Source: JAYQKL01 sp049890195
Lineage (GTDB): Bacteria; Pseudomonadota; Alphaproteobacteria; RS24
Direction: 5' to 3'
Length of the DNA stretch: 64,000 nt
NCBI GenBank assembly: GCA_049890195.1
Contig: JBMHBY010000004.1
Location: 58,137-122,136 of the forward strand
A model generated the notes under the pieces. That model saw nothing but the letters and a program-made list of their open reading frames with translations, did not search any database and was not told where the DNA came from. Shown here one piece after another: positions 8,634 to 17,680 of this stretch. Position numbers and translations under genes: made by a program. Within the stretch, counting starts at the first letter, position 1; each line of letters starts with the position of its first letter.

Positions 8634-9044
8634 ATGATGAACGGTTCATGTCTATGCGGTGCGGTCACATACACTTATGACCGCGAAAGAGCCGACCAGG
8701 CCCTGAACTGTCATTGCCGTGACTGCCAGAAAGTGACCGGCGCCGGCAAAGTCACCGTGGTCGGCTTCCCGCAGGACGCGGTTCAGATTGACGGCGACTA
8801 CAAAATTTTTGAAAAACTGGGCACCGATGGATCGCATGTCCGGCGTGCCTTTTGCCCGGATTGCGGGTCGCAGCTCTTCACCTTTGTCCGGGAGTTTGAA
8901 GGCTTCATGTTTGTCAAAGCCGGGACGATGGATGACGCATCCTGGGTGCAGCCGGTCGCGAACTGCTGGACTCCCTCCGGTCATGACTGGTGTACACCGT
9001 CAGACGGCATCATCAACTTTGAAGCCAACCCGCCGGCGGAGTAA
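8634..9044 (+). CDS. GFA/CENP-V family zinc protein
   Basis: A 136-residue protein of the glutathione-dependent formaldehyde-activating (GFA) / CENP-V family. The zinc-binding cysteines are visible as CLCGAVTY near the start, CHCRDCQK around residue 30 and CPDCGS around residue 75. The family name reflects Gfa of Paracoccus, but most members have unproven function and assigning formaldehyde metabolism here would be speculative. It starts eight bases after lpdA and is probably the last gene of that unit. Two in-frame ATGs (8634 and 8637) are possible starts. Confidence 0.85.
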   Translation: MMNGSCLCGAVTYTYDRERADQALNCHCRDCQKVTGAGKVTVVGFPQDAVQIDGDYKIFEKLGTDGSHVRRAFCPDCGSQLFTFVREFEGFMFVKAGTMDDASWVQPVANCWTPSGHDWCTPSDGIINFEANPPAE

Positions 9045-9071
9045 TTGTCGTCCTAGGGTGTGGAGATGTTC

Positions 9072-9087
9072 GTGGCATAAATGCCAC
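9072..9087. repeat. Short inverted repeat between GFA gene and TonB receptor
   Basis: GTGGCA and TGCCAC form a 6-bp stem with a TAAA loop, 28 bases after the GFA gene stop. There is no T-run, so it is at best a weak terminator or an operator for the TonB-dependent receptor gene 124 bases downstream. Confidence 0.3.
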
Positions 9088-9210
9088 ACATGCTGGCTCA
9101 AAACCTATCTCAACGCTTAACTAAACTATTCGTCAGGTCATTATAAACGGCGAATTTGTATGATTATCCGTGTAGTTGGGGTGTGTTCCCAATTTTAACG
9201 GAGGGTCTCT

Positions 9211-11424
9211 ATGATCGAATTTAGAAAACTGGCAATATTTGCCAATGTTCCGCTTGCCGGCGTCATCGGCGCTGCCATGCTCGGAACAACCAGTCTCGTG
9301 ACTTTCACGGGCACAGCCGTGGCGCAGTCTTCGATTGACGAAGTCATCGTGACAGCACGGAAGCGTTCAGAGTCCATTCAGGACGTTCCGGTTGCTGTTT
9401 CTGCGCTGTCCCCCGCACAGTTGGAGGCCGGCAACATTCAAACTGTTGCTGACCTTAAAAAACTGGTGCCCAATGTCGACCTCGTTCACAACGACTTCAT
9501 CGGCGGCGGTCTGACCGCCTCCATCCGTGGCATCACCTTGGACGATATTGAGAAAACCTTTGAGCCGACCGTCGGCATGTCCGTTGACGGCGTTTTCTCC
9601 GGTTCCAACTCAGGTGTTGACCTTGACCTGTTTGACCTGGAAAGCGTTGAAGTCCTGCGTGGCCCTCAGGGTACACTGTTTGGCCGGAACACGATCGGTG
9701 GAGTCATCAACATCAAGCGCACCAAGCCGACCGGCGAGTACGGCATGAAGGTTCAGCTGACAGCTGCTGAGAACAACAAGCAGGACATAAAAGCGGTCAT
9801 CAACACCCCGCTTGGCGACAAGGGCGGCATCAAAGTCTCCCTGCGTGATCTGGAAAGTGACTCATTCCAGTACAACGTCACGCAAGGTCGCACCAACGAA
9901 AACCGCGACCTGCAATCCGCCAGCCTGTCCGTGCTGTACAACTTCACTGACAATTTCACCGGCCAGTTCACCATTGACAATTACAATGATGACGGCGAGT
10001 TGAACGGTCTGTTGGCGATTGGTACAACTGACAACCTGTTGTGCTTGGCCTTGGGTGTTTGCGCGACAACCTCCGCAGACCTGTCAGCGCAGAACGATTA
10101 CGGCACGGTTTACAACTCCAACCCGTTCTCCTCCACAATTCAGGGTAACAACATGACCTTGAACCTTGAGTGGGATCTGGGCAGCCATACTCTGAAATCC
10201 ATCACGGGTTCACAAGAGTTTGATGAAGTCATGGACATTGCGTCCTGGGGTCATCCTGGTGTGGTTTTCCCGGTTGTACGTGACCAGGAATATGAGCAGA
10301 AAACCCAAGAGTTCCAGTTGATCTCCAATGATGACGGCCCTCTGAATTATGTGGTTGGTCTGTACATGCTCGATGCCGACTACTACATGGACTCTGGCCC
10401 GATCCAGAACTTCCAGTCCGGTGGTACGACAGAGGCCCAGGCGATTTTCGGTGAGTTGAACTACGATCTCAACGAATTGTGGTCTGTTACGGCCGGTATG
10501 CGCTACACCGAAGAGGAAAAAACCGTCGACTCTGACGTCTTCACCTCACTTGCCAACAAAATTGCAGGGAACCCTGCCTCTGAGTTTGTCAAGAAGTTCG
10601 AAGACGACAACCTGACATATCGTTTCATCCTGAAGCGTAATACAGACTTCGGCATGGTTTACGGCTCATACTCAACCGGCTTCCGCTCCGGTGGCTTTAA
10701 CGCCCGTGGTTTGGATGACGTGTCCGTGGGGCCGTATGCCTCAGAGGAAGTGGCCAGCCTGGAGTTTGGTCTGCGTTCAGAATTCAACGACAATGCTTTG
10801 TTGAACATCACGGCCTTCATCACCGATTATGAAGACAAGCAGGAGCAAATCGTGACGGCCGGTACGGAATGCGGACAGGCTGCGACAGTGACCTGTACGT
10901 TTGTGCGCAACGCCGGTCAGGTGGAAATCGAAGGTCTTGAGATTGAAGGTGTCTATCTGGCAACCGAAGCTCTGACCCTGAGAACCGCCATTGGCCTTCT
11001 GGACTCAACTTATGATGAGTTCATCTACAATGGTACCGATGTCAGCGCGAATGCCAAACTGCCGTTTGCCCCGGACATGACCCTGAGCCTTGGCTTTGAC
11101 TACGCGAAAGAGCTGAGCCGCGGTGACCTGGTCATCAACGGTACCTTCAAAATGGTAGATGACGCCTATGGCCGTTACGACCCGTCCACCTACAACTTCG
11201 CAACCGGTCCTGACATTCAGATCGACAGCTATGAAACGCTGGATCTGTCAGCGACCTACACGACGGAAACAGAAGGTGGTCAAACCCTGAAAGTGACACT
11301 CTTCGGAAATGATATTCTTGAAGAGGGCGGCCGTATTTCACGTCCGTTTGATGCCGGTGCATTCGCCTTCGCGTCTGTCGTCCAGCGTCGTCAGTTCGGT
11401 ATGACAGTTGGATTTGAATTCTAA
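9211..11424 (+). CDS. TonB-dependent outer-membrane receptor
   Basis: A 737-residue TonB-dependent receptor. It has an N-terminal signal peptide (cleavage likely after AVAQS near residue 40), a TonB box DEVIVTA directly after, a plug domain with the VEVLRGPQGTLFGRNTIGG motif, and a C-terminal barrel ending in FGMTVGFEF with a terminal Phe. It belongs to the broad family that imports siderophores, vitamin B12, carbohydrates or hydrophobic carbon sources. GGAGG lies just before the ATG. Because it is embedded among catabolic oxidoreductases and followed by a strong terminator, it is more likely a substrate importer for this pathway than an iron receptor; that is inference from context. It forms a monocistronic unit. 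Confidence 0.95.
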   Translation: MIEFRKLAIFANVPLAGVIGAAMLGTTSLVTFTGTAVAQSSIDEVIVTARKRSESIQDVPVAVSALSPAQLEAGNIQTVADLKKLVPNVDLVHNDFIGGGLTASIRGITLDDIEKTFEPTVGMSVDGVFSGSNSGVDLDLFDLESVEVLRGPQGTLFGRNTIGGVINIKRTKPTGEYGMKVQLTAAENNKQDIKAVINTPLGDKGGIKVSLRDLESDSFQYNVTQGRTNENRDLQSASLSVLYNFTDNFTGQFTIDNYNDDGELNGLLAIGTTDNLLCLALGVCATTSADLSAQNDYGTVYNSNPFSSTIQGNNMTLNLEWDLGSHTLKSITGSQEFDEVMDIASWGHPGVVFPVVRDQEYEQKTQEFQLISNDDGPLNYVVGLYMLDADYYMDSGPIQNFQSGGTTEAQAIFGELNYDLNELWSVTAGMRYTEEEKTVDSDVFTSLANKIAGNPASEFVKKFEDDNLTYRFILKRNTDFGMVYGSYSTGFRSGGFNARGLDDVSVGPYASEEVASLEFGLRSEFNDNALLNITAFITDYEDKQEQIVTAGTECGQAATVTCTFVRNAGQVEIEGLEIEGVYLATEALTLRTAIGLLDSTYDEFIYNGTDVSANAKLPFAPDMTLSLGFDYAKELSRGDLVINGTFKMVDDAYGRYDPSTYNFATGPDIQIDSYETLDLSATYTTETEGGQTLKVTLFGNDILEEGGRISRPFDAGAFAFASVVQRRQFGMTVGFEF

Positions 11425-11449
11425 GTTCAATCAGTCATAAGACAAAGAG

Positions 11450-11478
11450 CCCCGCCATTTCGATGGCGGGGTTTTTTT
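11450..11478 (+). terminator. Rho-independent terminator of the TonB receptor gene
   Basis: A 9-bp perfect stem CCCCGCCAT/ATGGCGGGG with a TTCG tetraloop is followed by seven T residues, 26 bases after the receptor stop. The opposite strand has a shorter A/T flank, so it may also limit read-through from the convergent HupE-like gene. Confidence 0.93.
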
Positions 11479-11490
11479 GTGGCTGTGGGC

Positions 11491-12579
11491 TCAGAGCAAT
11501 CCCGGTACGCGGCTTATAAACCAATAGGCGGCAATGCTGCCAACGCCAAACAGGACAAGTTTTGTCGGTGCCGTCGGGGTGCCGGAGGGGTGAAAGGCCG
11601 CCGGGATAAGGGCAATCCGTCTGGTGGCGAGATAGAGCGCGCCAAGCACACCCACAAACACAATCTGGCCGACTTCAACCCCGACATTAAACAGGAACAG
11701 CGCCTGCAGTTGCTGACCGGCCGGCAGGCCGAGTTCACGCAAAACACCGGCAAAGCCGAGGCCATGCAACAATCCGAAACCGAAGGTCACAGCGAACGGG
11801 TATTGCCGGGTGAGGGTGGTTTTGTTGTTGCGGCACAATTCCGCCGCAAGTATCGCAATGCTCAGCGCGATCAGGGGTTCCACCAAATGACTTGACACCC
11901 TGATGGTGCCGAGGCTGTGAAGGGCGAGGGTCAAGGAATGCGACAGGGTGAAACCGGTCAACAAAATGAAAAGCTGGCGGATGGCCGGTGACAGCAGCAT
12001 CAGACAGACCAGAAACAGCAAATGGTCATAGCCGCCGAGAATGTGGCTGATGCCGAGCGGCAGATAAGCCCCCGCAGAGGGGCTCTGGGCATGCGCCGCA
12101 TCACCTGAGGCTGCGGCGGCACCGGAGGACAAGGCCACCGTGAAAGTGGATGTTCCGGGCGCCAGCAAAGTTGAGCTTTGCCCTGATAAACCGGACAGCG
12201 TGACAAAGCTTGGCAAGGCCGGATTGCTGCCCGGATAGCTGATGACGGCTTGGGTCGTATTCAAGCTTTCGAGACAGGCATGGCTGGTTTGGGCATGATA
12301 AGCGCGGGACGTGATCCTGTCAGGTGTCCTTGCCGTTTGGGTGCAATCGGGCAAAGTCACGCTTGGGCGTTTGTTGTAGGGCAACGAGGCCGGGGTTTTC
12401 CAGCTGACGGCGACGAGGCGGTTGTTTTGTTCTGTCAGGGCCAGAACCGAGACGTCAATGACAAGCGGGCGCGGATCATGCGCCATGGCCGGCCCGGTGG
12501 TTGTTGCGCCCAGCATGCCGGCTGCCAGCAGCAGGATCAGGGTGTTGGTGCGGGCCGGGTCAGTCCTGCGTGATGCCAT
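11491..12579 (-). CDS. HupE/UreJ-like membrane protein
   Basis: A 362-residue membrane protein of the HupE/UreJ-2 family. An N-terminal signal segment (LLLAAGMLGATTTGPAMA) precedes a periplasmic domain of roughly 150 residues, then about six or seven membrane helices beginning at GISHILGGYDHLLFLVCLMLL, with the family motifs GGYDHLLF, GFTLSHSLTLAL and GLLHGLGFAG rich in His/Asp. Such His/Asp patterns suggest metal handling (nickel or cobalt in HupE), but the metal and direction are not known for this subfamily. It overlaps the upstream peptidyl-prolyl isomerase gene by 20 bases and is last in a three-gene unit with DUF3604. Confidence 0.87.
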   Translation of the reverse strand: MASRRTDPARTNTLILLLAAGMLGATTTGPAMAHDPRPLVIDVSVLALTEQNNRLVAVSWKTPASLPYNKRPSVTLPDCTQTARTPDRITSRAYHAQTSHACLESLNTTQAVISYPGSNPALPSFVTLSGLSGQSSTLLAPGTSTFTVALSSGAAAASGDAAHAQSPSAGAYLPLGISHILGGYDHLLFLVCLMLLSPAIRQLFILLTGFTLSHSLTLALHSLGTIRVSSHLVEPLIALSIAILAAELCRNNKTTLTRQYPFAVTFGFGLLHGLGFAGVLRELGLPAGQQLQALFLFNVGVEVGQIVFVGVLGALYLATRRIALIPAAFHPSGTPTAPTKLVLFGVGSIAAYWFISRVPGLL

Positions 12580-13447
12580 GGCTTTGCATATCCTCCGACA
12601 GTTCGATCCGGTAGCGGCCTTTCAAACTGTCCAGCAGGCGCGTTTTGCCGTCCTGTCCGGCCTGCTGCCGAAAATCATGGGCGACCTTGTCCCGTACAGC
12701 CTCAAAGGGCGGTATCCGGGCCGGCTCATTGTTCTCCACCCAGACCAGATGGAGGCCATGTTTGGAGCTGACCGGGCCCCGCCATTCTGGGGCAGGCGCC
12801 AGGGCGGTGACGCGGCTCACAAAGTCCTTCCCAAACTGGTCTGTCAGCTGTTCTGGTGCCCGGTTCAGATAGGTTTGATGATAAGGGAAGGGATCACCTG
12901 CGGCTCCGCTGTCAGGGGATTGTTTCAACTGGGCCTTGGCCGACAAAATCCGGCTGTCAGCCTGCGGCCCGGCCTTGATGAAGACATGGCGGAATGACAG
13001 GCGTGCTGGAACCCTGTAAGCCTCTGTCTTGGTGTTATACAAAGCCAGTAAGTCTGCATCATCCGGTGTTTCAACGGCCCGATTTTCGGCGATGAAATCC
13101 AGCTTCTGCACCAGACGCCGGCGGATGATGTAGTCATTGGCCTCCAGCCCAAGTCGTCTGGCCTCACGCACCAACATCTCCTCTTCAATATATGCCTCAA
13201 TCAAGGCCCGTTTTGCTTCGTCACCCATGTTGTCCCATTGCACCTGCGCCGGGTCTCCGGTGAAGCGGCGCTGACGGTATTGGAGGAATTCAAGCAGATC
13301 AGCTTTTTCAACCATGATGCGGTTTTGCGGCAGGGTCTCCTCTTGACCGGATGCCAACAGGAACAGAACCCCACCCACGGCAAAAAACACGATGAGCGGA
13401 TCCTTGAGAAGTCTGAAAAGCCGCTGTTGCCCCGTCACTGCCTTCAA
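12560..13447 (-). CDS. Membrane-anchored peptidyl-prolyl cis-trans isomerase (PpiC type)
   Basis: A 295-residue periplasmic foldase-like protein with one N-terminal membrane anchor (PLIVFFAVGGVLFLLASG), a SurA/PrsA-like helical region and a parvulin domain starting at ARLSFRHVFIKAG and ending near the GLHLVWVENNEPA segment. It would assist folding of exported proteins, presumably the DUF3604 lipoprotein and the HupE-like protein encoded with it. The frame opens at a TTG whose bases overlap the upstream TGA (TTGA at 13444-13447); a GTG three codons later is the alternative. Both neighbours overlap it, which indicates tight translational coupling. Confidence 0.85.
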   Translation of the reverse strand: MKAVTGQQRLFRLLKDPLIVFFAVGGVLFLLASGQEETLPQNRIMVEKADLLEFLQYRQRRFTGDPAQVQWDNMGDEAKRALIEAYIEEEMLVREARRLGLEANDYIIRRRLVQKLDFIAENRAVETPDDADLLALYNTKTEAYRVPARLSFRHVFIKAGPQADSRILSAKAQLKQSPDSGAAGDPFPYHQTYLNRAPEQLTDQFGKDFVSRVTALAPAPEWRGPVSSKHGLHLVWVENNEPARIPPFEAVRDKVAHDFRQQAGQDGKTRLLDSLKGRYRIELSEDMQSHGITQD

Positions 13448-15345
13448 CCGTCAGTCTCAGGCGTGTACCAGATGGGTGAGGAATAGGCGCGTTCTTGAAC
13501 CGTTGCCGGCACATCCTCGGCCAGGTCATGCCCGTAGCGGGCGGCGTCATAGGTCGTCCAGCGCGGGGTCTCGATTTCCAGCACCCTGACATAATAAAAG
13601 GCTCGCTGGTCGGCATCAAAATCCGGGTCCGTCCAGACTGCGGCCAAAAATTCACTGCCGGTCGTATTGGTGTATTTGGCGGTTTTGAGGTCAACCGTCG
13701 AGGGCAGGGCAGGAAGATCGCCATTGGCATCCGGTTTGCGGTCATCGCCCCAAACCACGTCGTAAACTTTTTCCGCCGTGGTGCCGTCGTCACCCAGCCA
13801 GCCTTTGACTATCTGTACCCTGTCCAGATTGGCGCCATCCGGGTCCTTGCTGGCGCTGATGAGGAAGCTGGGCGCAGTTGTCGTGCTGGACGTTCCAAGG
13901 TCGCCGCCCATCGGGACACCTTTGGCGTAGCCGGTTTGCGCCATATCCGGTGCCGCGGCATCGGAGTCCTCAAATTGCCATCCGCCGAAAAACCGCAGCA
14001 CAATCCGCGGTCCGGTGGAGGCATAGACCTCTTTGCGCATCAGGGCGTCAAACAGGGCTTCCCGGGTGTTTTCCGTCGCCCAAATCGCGGCATAACCGGA
14101 GGCCGTCAACATGCGGTTGTGCCACATGAATCCCCCCATTTTGGAATGCAGGCGGTGTTCTGACGGCTCCGAGTCGGGGAATTTGCCGTAATAATTGTCA
14201 TCATCGGCCGTCGCCATGACGGTATGGGAGTCCGTGCTGCCGATCATGCCAAACTTGTAGGGATTGACGCCCAGCGCTTTCTCCAGCGACAGACCGCGCT
14301 TCAATGCGGGTCGTGCATAGCCGCCTTCGGCGACCGCCAGCATCTCGTCATCACTGTAGGCATTCATCTGAATGTCCGTCATGTCCCAGTTTTCATAATC
14401 CGCAAACACATCCTCAGGCGACGCGACCGGGAGCGTTTCGGCGTCGCCTTTGACCTGTGTCATCTCATAAACGGGTTCCCAGCGGATGCGGGTTTTGGCA
14501 TAGGCGGTTGTCAGGGGGGCACCGGACAGAGTTTTGGTGTCGAACATGATGCCACCGGACAAGTTGCCGTTATGGGGTATGGCCATGACCTGCCCGCCTG
14601 TGCTGGCCTCATATTCCGCCAGCCTGGTCCATAAATATTCCGGGTCATTGCTCTCCAATGAGGAGGTCGGGATCATGGTTTTGACTTTTTCAGGCCCATC
14701 GCGGAATAATACGACCCGGTGCAGATTGTCACCATTCACCATGGAGGTCCATTCATAGCCCAAAAAGGCCGTGAATTTTCCGGGTTGGTTATGGCGGTCT
14801 GAAATCGCCGTCAGATTGTCCCAGATGCTGTACATGATTTCATCAGACGGGTAGTTGTTGTTTTCAACTTCACCGGTCATACGACCAACCCAGTCCTGAA
14901 TGACGGCCTCAATGTTGCTCTCTGCGATCCAGCTTGACCATTGCCGGCCCAATGACGAGTCGAGCAGCAGTTTGTTTTCATCCTCTATGCTTGCGGCAAC
15001 CCCGAGGAATTCCGCATGGTCGGAGACCAGCAAAAAATCCAGAGGGCGGCTCAGTTGTGCGGTTTCACCTGTATGGGCGGTAATCGGCTTCCCCTTGGCA
15101 AATTTGAACGCATCGTCAGGGGACAAGGCACGGTTGCCGAATGCGTAGGAGTCCAGCGAGTATCTGGAATGTGTGTGCAAATCCCCCCAAAACACCTGAT
15201 CCGGCAGGGCTGTGACGGCTGTTGAGGTCGGGGGCACATCCGCCTCAGAAAGTGGGGGGGGATTGGATGCCGGTTCGTCGCAAGCGGTCAGCAAGATCCC
15301 AAGCACAAGCGCGTTGACGAGTTTAAAGACGATGTGTTTCTGCAT
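13444..15345 (-). CDS. DUF3604 lipoprotein, PHP-like metal hydrolase fold
   Basis: A 633-residue protein of the DUF3604 family. The signal sequence ends in a lipobox LGILLTAC, with Cys22 as the lipidated residue. The FWGDLHTHSRYSLDSY segment carries the HxH metal-binding signature seen in PHP-type hydrolases, with further His residues in LVSDHAEFLG and IGSTDSHTVM. A metal-dependent periplasmic hydrolase is plausible, but no reaction has been established that I know of. It is first in a unit with a parvulin-type isomerase and a HupE-like membrane protein; I recall these three travelling together in other marine proteobacteria. Its ribosome-binding region is tandemly duplicated. Confidence 0.88.
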   Translation of the reverse strand: MQKHIVFKLVNALVLGILLTACDEPASNPPPLSEADVPPTSTAVTALPDQVFWGDLHTHSRYSLDSYAFGNRALSPDDAFKFAKGKPITAHTGETAQLSRPLDFLLVSDHAEFLGVAASIEDENKLLLDSSLGRQWSSWIAESNIEAVIQDWVGRMTGEVENNNYPSDEIMYSIWDNLTAISDRHNQPGKFTAFLGYEWTSMVNGDNLHRVVLFRDGPEKVKTMIPTSSLESNDPEYLWTRLAEYEASTGGQVMAIPHNGNLSGGIMFDTKTLSGAPLTTAYAKTRIRWEPVYEMTQVKGDAETLPVASPEDVFADYENWDMTDIQMNAYSDDEMLAVAEGGYARPALKRGLSLEKALGVNPYKFGMIGSTDSHTVMATADDDNYYGKFPDSEPSEHRLHSKMGGFMWHNRMLTASGYAAIWATENTREALFDALMRKEVYASTGPRIVLRFFGGWQFEDSDAAAPDMAQTGYAKGVPMGGDLGTSSTTTAPSFLISASKDPDGANLDRVQIVKGWLGDDGTTAEKVYDVVWGDDRKPDANGDLPALPSTVDLKTAKYTNTTGSEFLAAVWTDPDFDADQRAFYYVRVLEIETPRWTTYDAARYGHDLAEDVPATVQERAYSSPIWYTPETDG

Positions 15346-15374
15346 TTGTCATCCCTCAATTTGTCATCCCTCAA
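15345..15374 (-). repeat. Tandem 15-bp duplication of the DUF3604 ribosome site
   Basis: Two perfect head-to-tail copies of a 15-base unit (plus-strand TTTGTCATCCCTCAA) abut the DUF3604 start codon. Read on the minus strand each copy holds a GAGGG Shine-Dalgarno core followed by ATGACAA, so the gene has two ribosome sites 15 bases apart, only the proximal one correctly spaced (7 bases) from the ATG. Confidence 0.85.
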
Positions 15375-15448
15375 AGCTGCCTCAACGATAAAGCCTCATG
15401 CACAGGAATACCCCTATCGAAAAGGCGTGTTTTTGCGTTTCTGCTTTT

Positions 15449-15475
15449 TGTTAAGTTTAACAGATAATGTCTGTT
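15449..15475. promoter_or_regulatory. Candidate operator upstream of MDR oxidoreductase
   Basis: Two overlapping inverted repeats: TGTTAA-GT-TTAACA (15449-15462) and AACAGA-TAATG-TCTGTT (15459-15475), 43 bases before the oxidoreductase start and about 75 bases upstream of the divergent DUF3604 gene. The layout fits a TetR- or MarR-type operator, but no cognate regulator gene adjoins it. Confidence 0.35.
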
Positions 15476-15517
15476 CAAGGATGAAAAACACCGGATGGTG
15501 ACAGAAAGGATACTGGC

Positions 15518-16537
15518 ATGAGTGATGAAAACAGGAAAATTGTTTTGGCGAGACGGCCACAGGGTTATCCGGTGTATGAGGATTTCGGTTTGCGGATCAG
15601 TCCGATGCCGGTTCCCGGCGCGGGGGAGATACTTGTCAAAAACAAATGCTTTTCGCTTGATGCCGGCTTTCGCAACTGGATGAACGAGGGTGCCGGTGAT
15701 GAGGTTTTGCCGGCGATGCCGCTTGAGGAGGCTGTCATGGGCCTGACACTGGCTGAGGTCCTGGAGAGCAACAATCCGGATTACAGCCCCGGCGACATGC
15801 TGATGGCCCGGTTTGCCTGGGAGGAGTACTCCATCGGCAAAGCCGATGACTTTATCGTCAAACTGCCCAATGACCTGCCTTATCCCTACAGCTATTACAT
15901 GGGCGTCATCGGCGATACCGGCATGTCAGCCTATTTTTCCCTGACGGAGATTGCTCCCCCAAATCCGGGTGATACGGTGCTGGTCTCGGCAGCCGGCGGT
16001 GCGGTCGGATCGATTGCCGGTCAAATTGCCAGAATTCGCGGCGCCGGGCGTGTTGTCGGCATTTCAAGCAGTGAAGAAAAATGCGCACGGCTGGTGTCAG
16101 AGCTTGGATATGATGCGGCGGTCAACCGCAAATCCGAAAAAGGGATTGAACAGGCCATCAAAGAGGCCTGTCCGGATGGTGTTGATGTCTATCTTGACAA
16201 TGTTGGCGGGGAAACCCTGCAGGCGGCGATCGCCAATATGAACCATTTGGGCCGCATCGCGTTGATCGGCATGGTCACGCATTACAATGCGGAAGGCGAA
16301 CCATTTGGCCCGAACAACCTGTTTGAACTTGTGACCAAGGAAATCACCATGCGGGGGTTTATGACACATTTCCGCGAAGAGCAATATGAGCAGGTGCGTC
16401 AACAGCTGGAGCAGTGGCTGGATGACGGTCAGCTGGTCAATCATGAGTATAAATCACAGGGCATTGAGAATGTCGGCAAAGCCTTTTGTGACATGTTTGA
16501 CGGCAAAAATTTCGGCAAAACCGTTGTTGATATTTAA
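15518..16537 (+). CDS. NADP-dependent MDR-family oxidoreductase
   Basis: A 339-residue zinc-independent medium-chain dehydrogenase/reductase of the leukotriene-B4-12-hydroxydehydrogenase / prostaglandin-reductase type (CurA-like). Typical features are the opening NRKIVLARRPQGYP, the PGDTVLVSAAGGAVGS cofactor motif around residues 150-165, a VDVYLDNVGGE segment and the final GKNFGKTVVDI. Members reduce the double bond of alpha,beta-unsaturated ketones or aldehydes with NADPH. AAAGGA precedes the ATG at a good distance. It stands alone, convergent with an acyl-CoA dehydrogenase gene only 11 bases away, with no room for a separate terminator. Confidence 0.92.
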   Translation: MSDENRKIVLARRPQGYPVYEDFGLRISPMPVPGAGEILVKNKCFSLDAGFRNWMNEGAGDEVLPAMPLEEAVMGLTLAEVLESNNPDYSPGDMLMARFAWEEYSIGKADDFIVKLPNDLPYPYSYYMGVIGDTGMSAYFSLTEIAPPNPGDTVLVSAAGGAVGSIAGQIARIRGAGRVVGISSSEEKCARLVSELGYDAAVNRKSEKGIEQAIKEACPDGVDVYLDNVGGETLQAAIANMNHLGRIALIGMVTHYNAEGEPFGPNNLFELVTKEITMRGFMTHFREEQYEQVRQQLEQWLDDGQLVNHEYKSQGIENVGKAFCDMFDGKNFGKTVVDI

Positions 16538-16548
16538 GCGCAGAAAAC

Positions 16549-17673
16549 TCAGCCGGCTTTGCGGCTTTCCGCGATAAACCGTTTGGTGTGGGTGGACGGG
16601 CTGCCGAACATGTCCGTCGTGCTGATGATGCGCTTGAGATAATGTCCTATGCTGTATTCATCAGTGGTGGCGATCGCCCCATGCAGCTGGATGGCGTGTT
16701 GCGACATTTCCCTGGCATTTTCTGTGGTTTTGACTTTTGCCGCAGCAATCATCATGTCAGCATCATCGGCGCCTTCCTGGAGTTTGATGGCGGCTGTGTA
16801 AACCAGCGACTTGGACAATTCATAAAGAACAAACATGTCTGACATCATGTGCTGGAGGGCCTGAAAACTGCCGATGGCAACGCCATATTGCTCACGCTGC
16901 TTGGCGTATTCGACGGTTTGTTCCAGGGTTGATTTCATCCCGCCCAGATACTCCCCGCACAAGGCCAGAATACCCTCATCCTGAGTTTCCTTCAAAATCA
17001 GGTCCGCGGCATTGCCTCTGGCCAGAATATCCTGTTCACTGATGTTGACCTTTGTGAAGGTCAATTCTGCAGCCTGCCTGCCATCAATGGTCGGATAGGT
17101 GGTCATGTCCACCCCCGCCTGTTTGGCGTCCACCAGCACAAGCACGGTTTCACCGGAGTCGTCATGTGCGGAGATGATCAGGGCATCGGCATTGGGCGCA
17201 TTATAAACCAATGACTTCGTGCCGCTGAGGACATGACCGTCGCCGGCTTGTTCAAGCTTGGTTGCTTTCGGGCTTGGGCAATAAGTGGCGTTGCCTTCAT
17301 AAACCGCAAGAGCGCCCTGAGCCGTGCCGTCCATGATATCATCAATCAGCTTCTGCGCTTTCGGGCTGGCAGATTTATCCAGAACCCGCCCGGTCATGAA
17401 CACCGTCTCCATAAAAGGCTCAAGCACCAATGTGCCGCCCAGTTCCTCGAAAAAAAGGACCGTGTCAACCGGGCTGCAGGCCAGCCCGCCCCTGTCGGCG
17501 CTGAACGGCAGGGTCAGCCAACCCATATTGGCGGCTTCCTGCCAAAAAGCGGTATCATAAGGCATGTCGCTGTTGGCTACATCACGACGCTTTTGAAAGT
17601 CATAATGGTCGGTCAGGTATTTGTTGACCATCTGTTTGAACGCTGCCTGATCTTCGCTGAAACTGAAATCCAT
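16549..17673 (-). CDS. Acyl-CoA dehydrogenase, second of a pair
   Basis: A 374-residue acyl-CoA dehydrogenase-family flavoprotein with the N-terminal helical domain, a degenerate middle strand domain (YNAPNADALIISA where the FAD-site W(I/V)TNG-type segment normally lies) and the C-terminal helical domain with HGAIATTDEYSIGHYLKR. The HYLKR ending resembles the beta-type subunits of heteromeric steroid ACADs (FadE27/ChsE-like). It begins seven bases after the neighbouring ACAD gene. Two adjacent, dissimilar ACADs typically form one alpha2beta2 enzyme in which each partner supplies part of the FAD/active site; I infer this here. Reaction: alpha,beta-desaturation of an acyl-CoA, electrons passing to ETF. 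Confidence 0.9.
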   Translation of the reverse strand: MDFSFSEDQAAFKQMVNKYLTDHYDFQKRRDVANSDMPYDTAFWQEAANMGWLTLPFSADRGGLACSPVDTVLFFEELGGTLVLEPFMETVFMTGRVLDKSASPKAQKLIDDIMDGTAQGALAVYEGNATYCPSPKATKLEQAGDGHVLSGTKSLVYNAPNADALIISAHDDSGETVLVLVDAKQAGVDMTTYPTIDGRQAAELTFTKVNISEQDILARGNAADLILKETQDEGILALCGEYLGGMKSTLEQTVEYAKQREQYGVAIGSFQALQHMMSDMFVLYELSKSLVYTAAIKLQEGADDADMMIAAAKVKTTENAREMSQHAIQLHGAIATTDEYSIGHYLKRIISTTDMFGSPSTHTKRFIAESRKAG

Positions 17674-17680
17674 GACTGAC

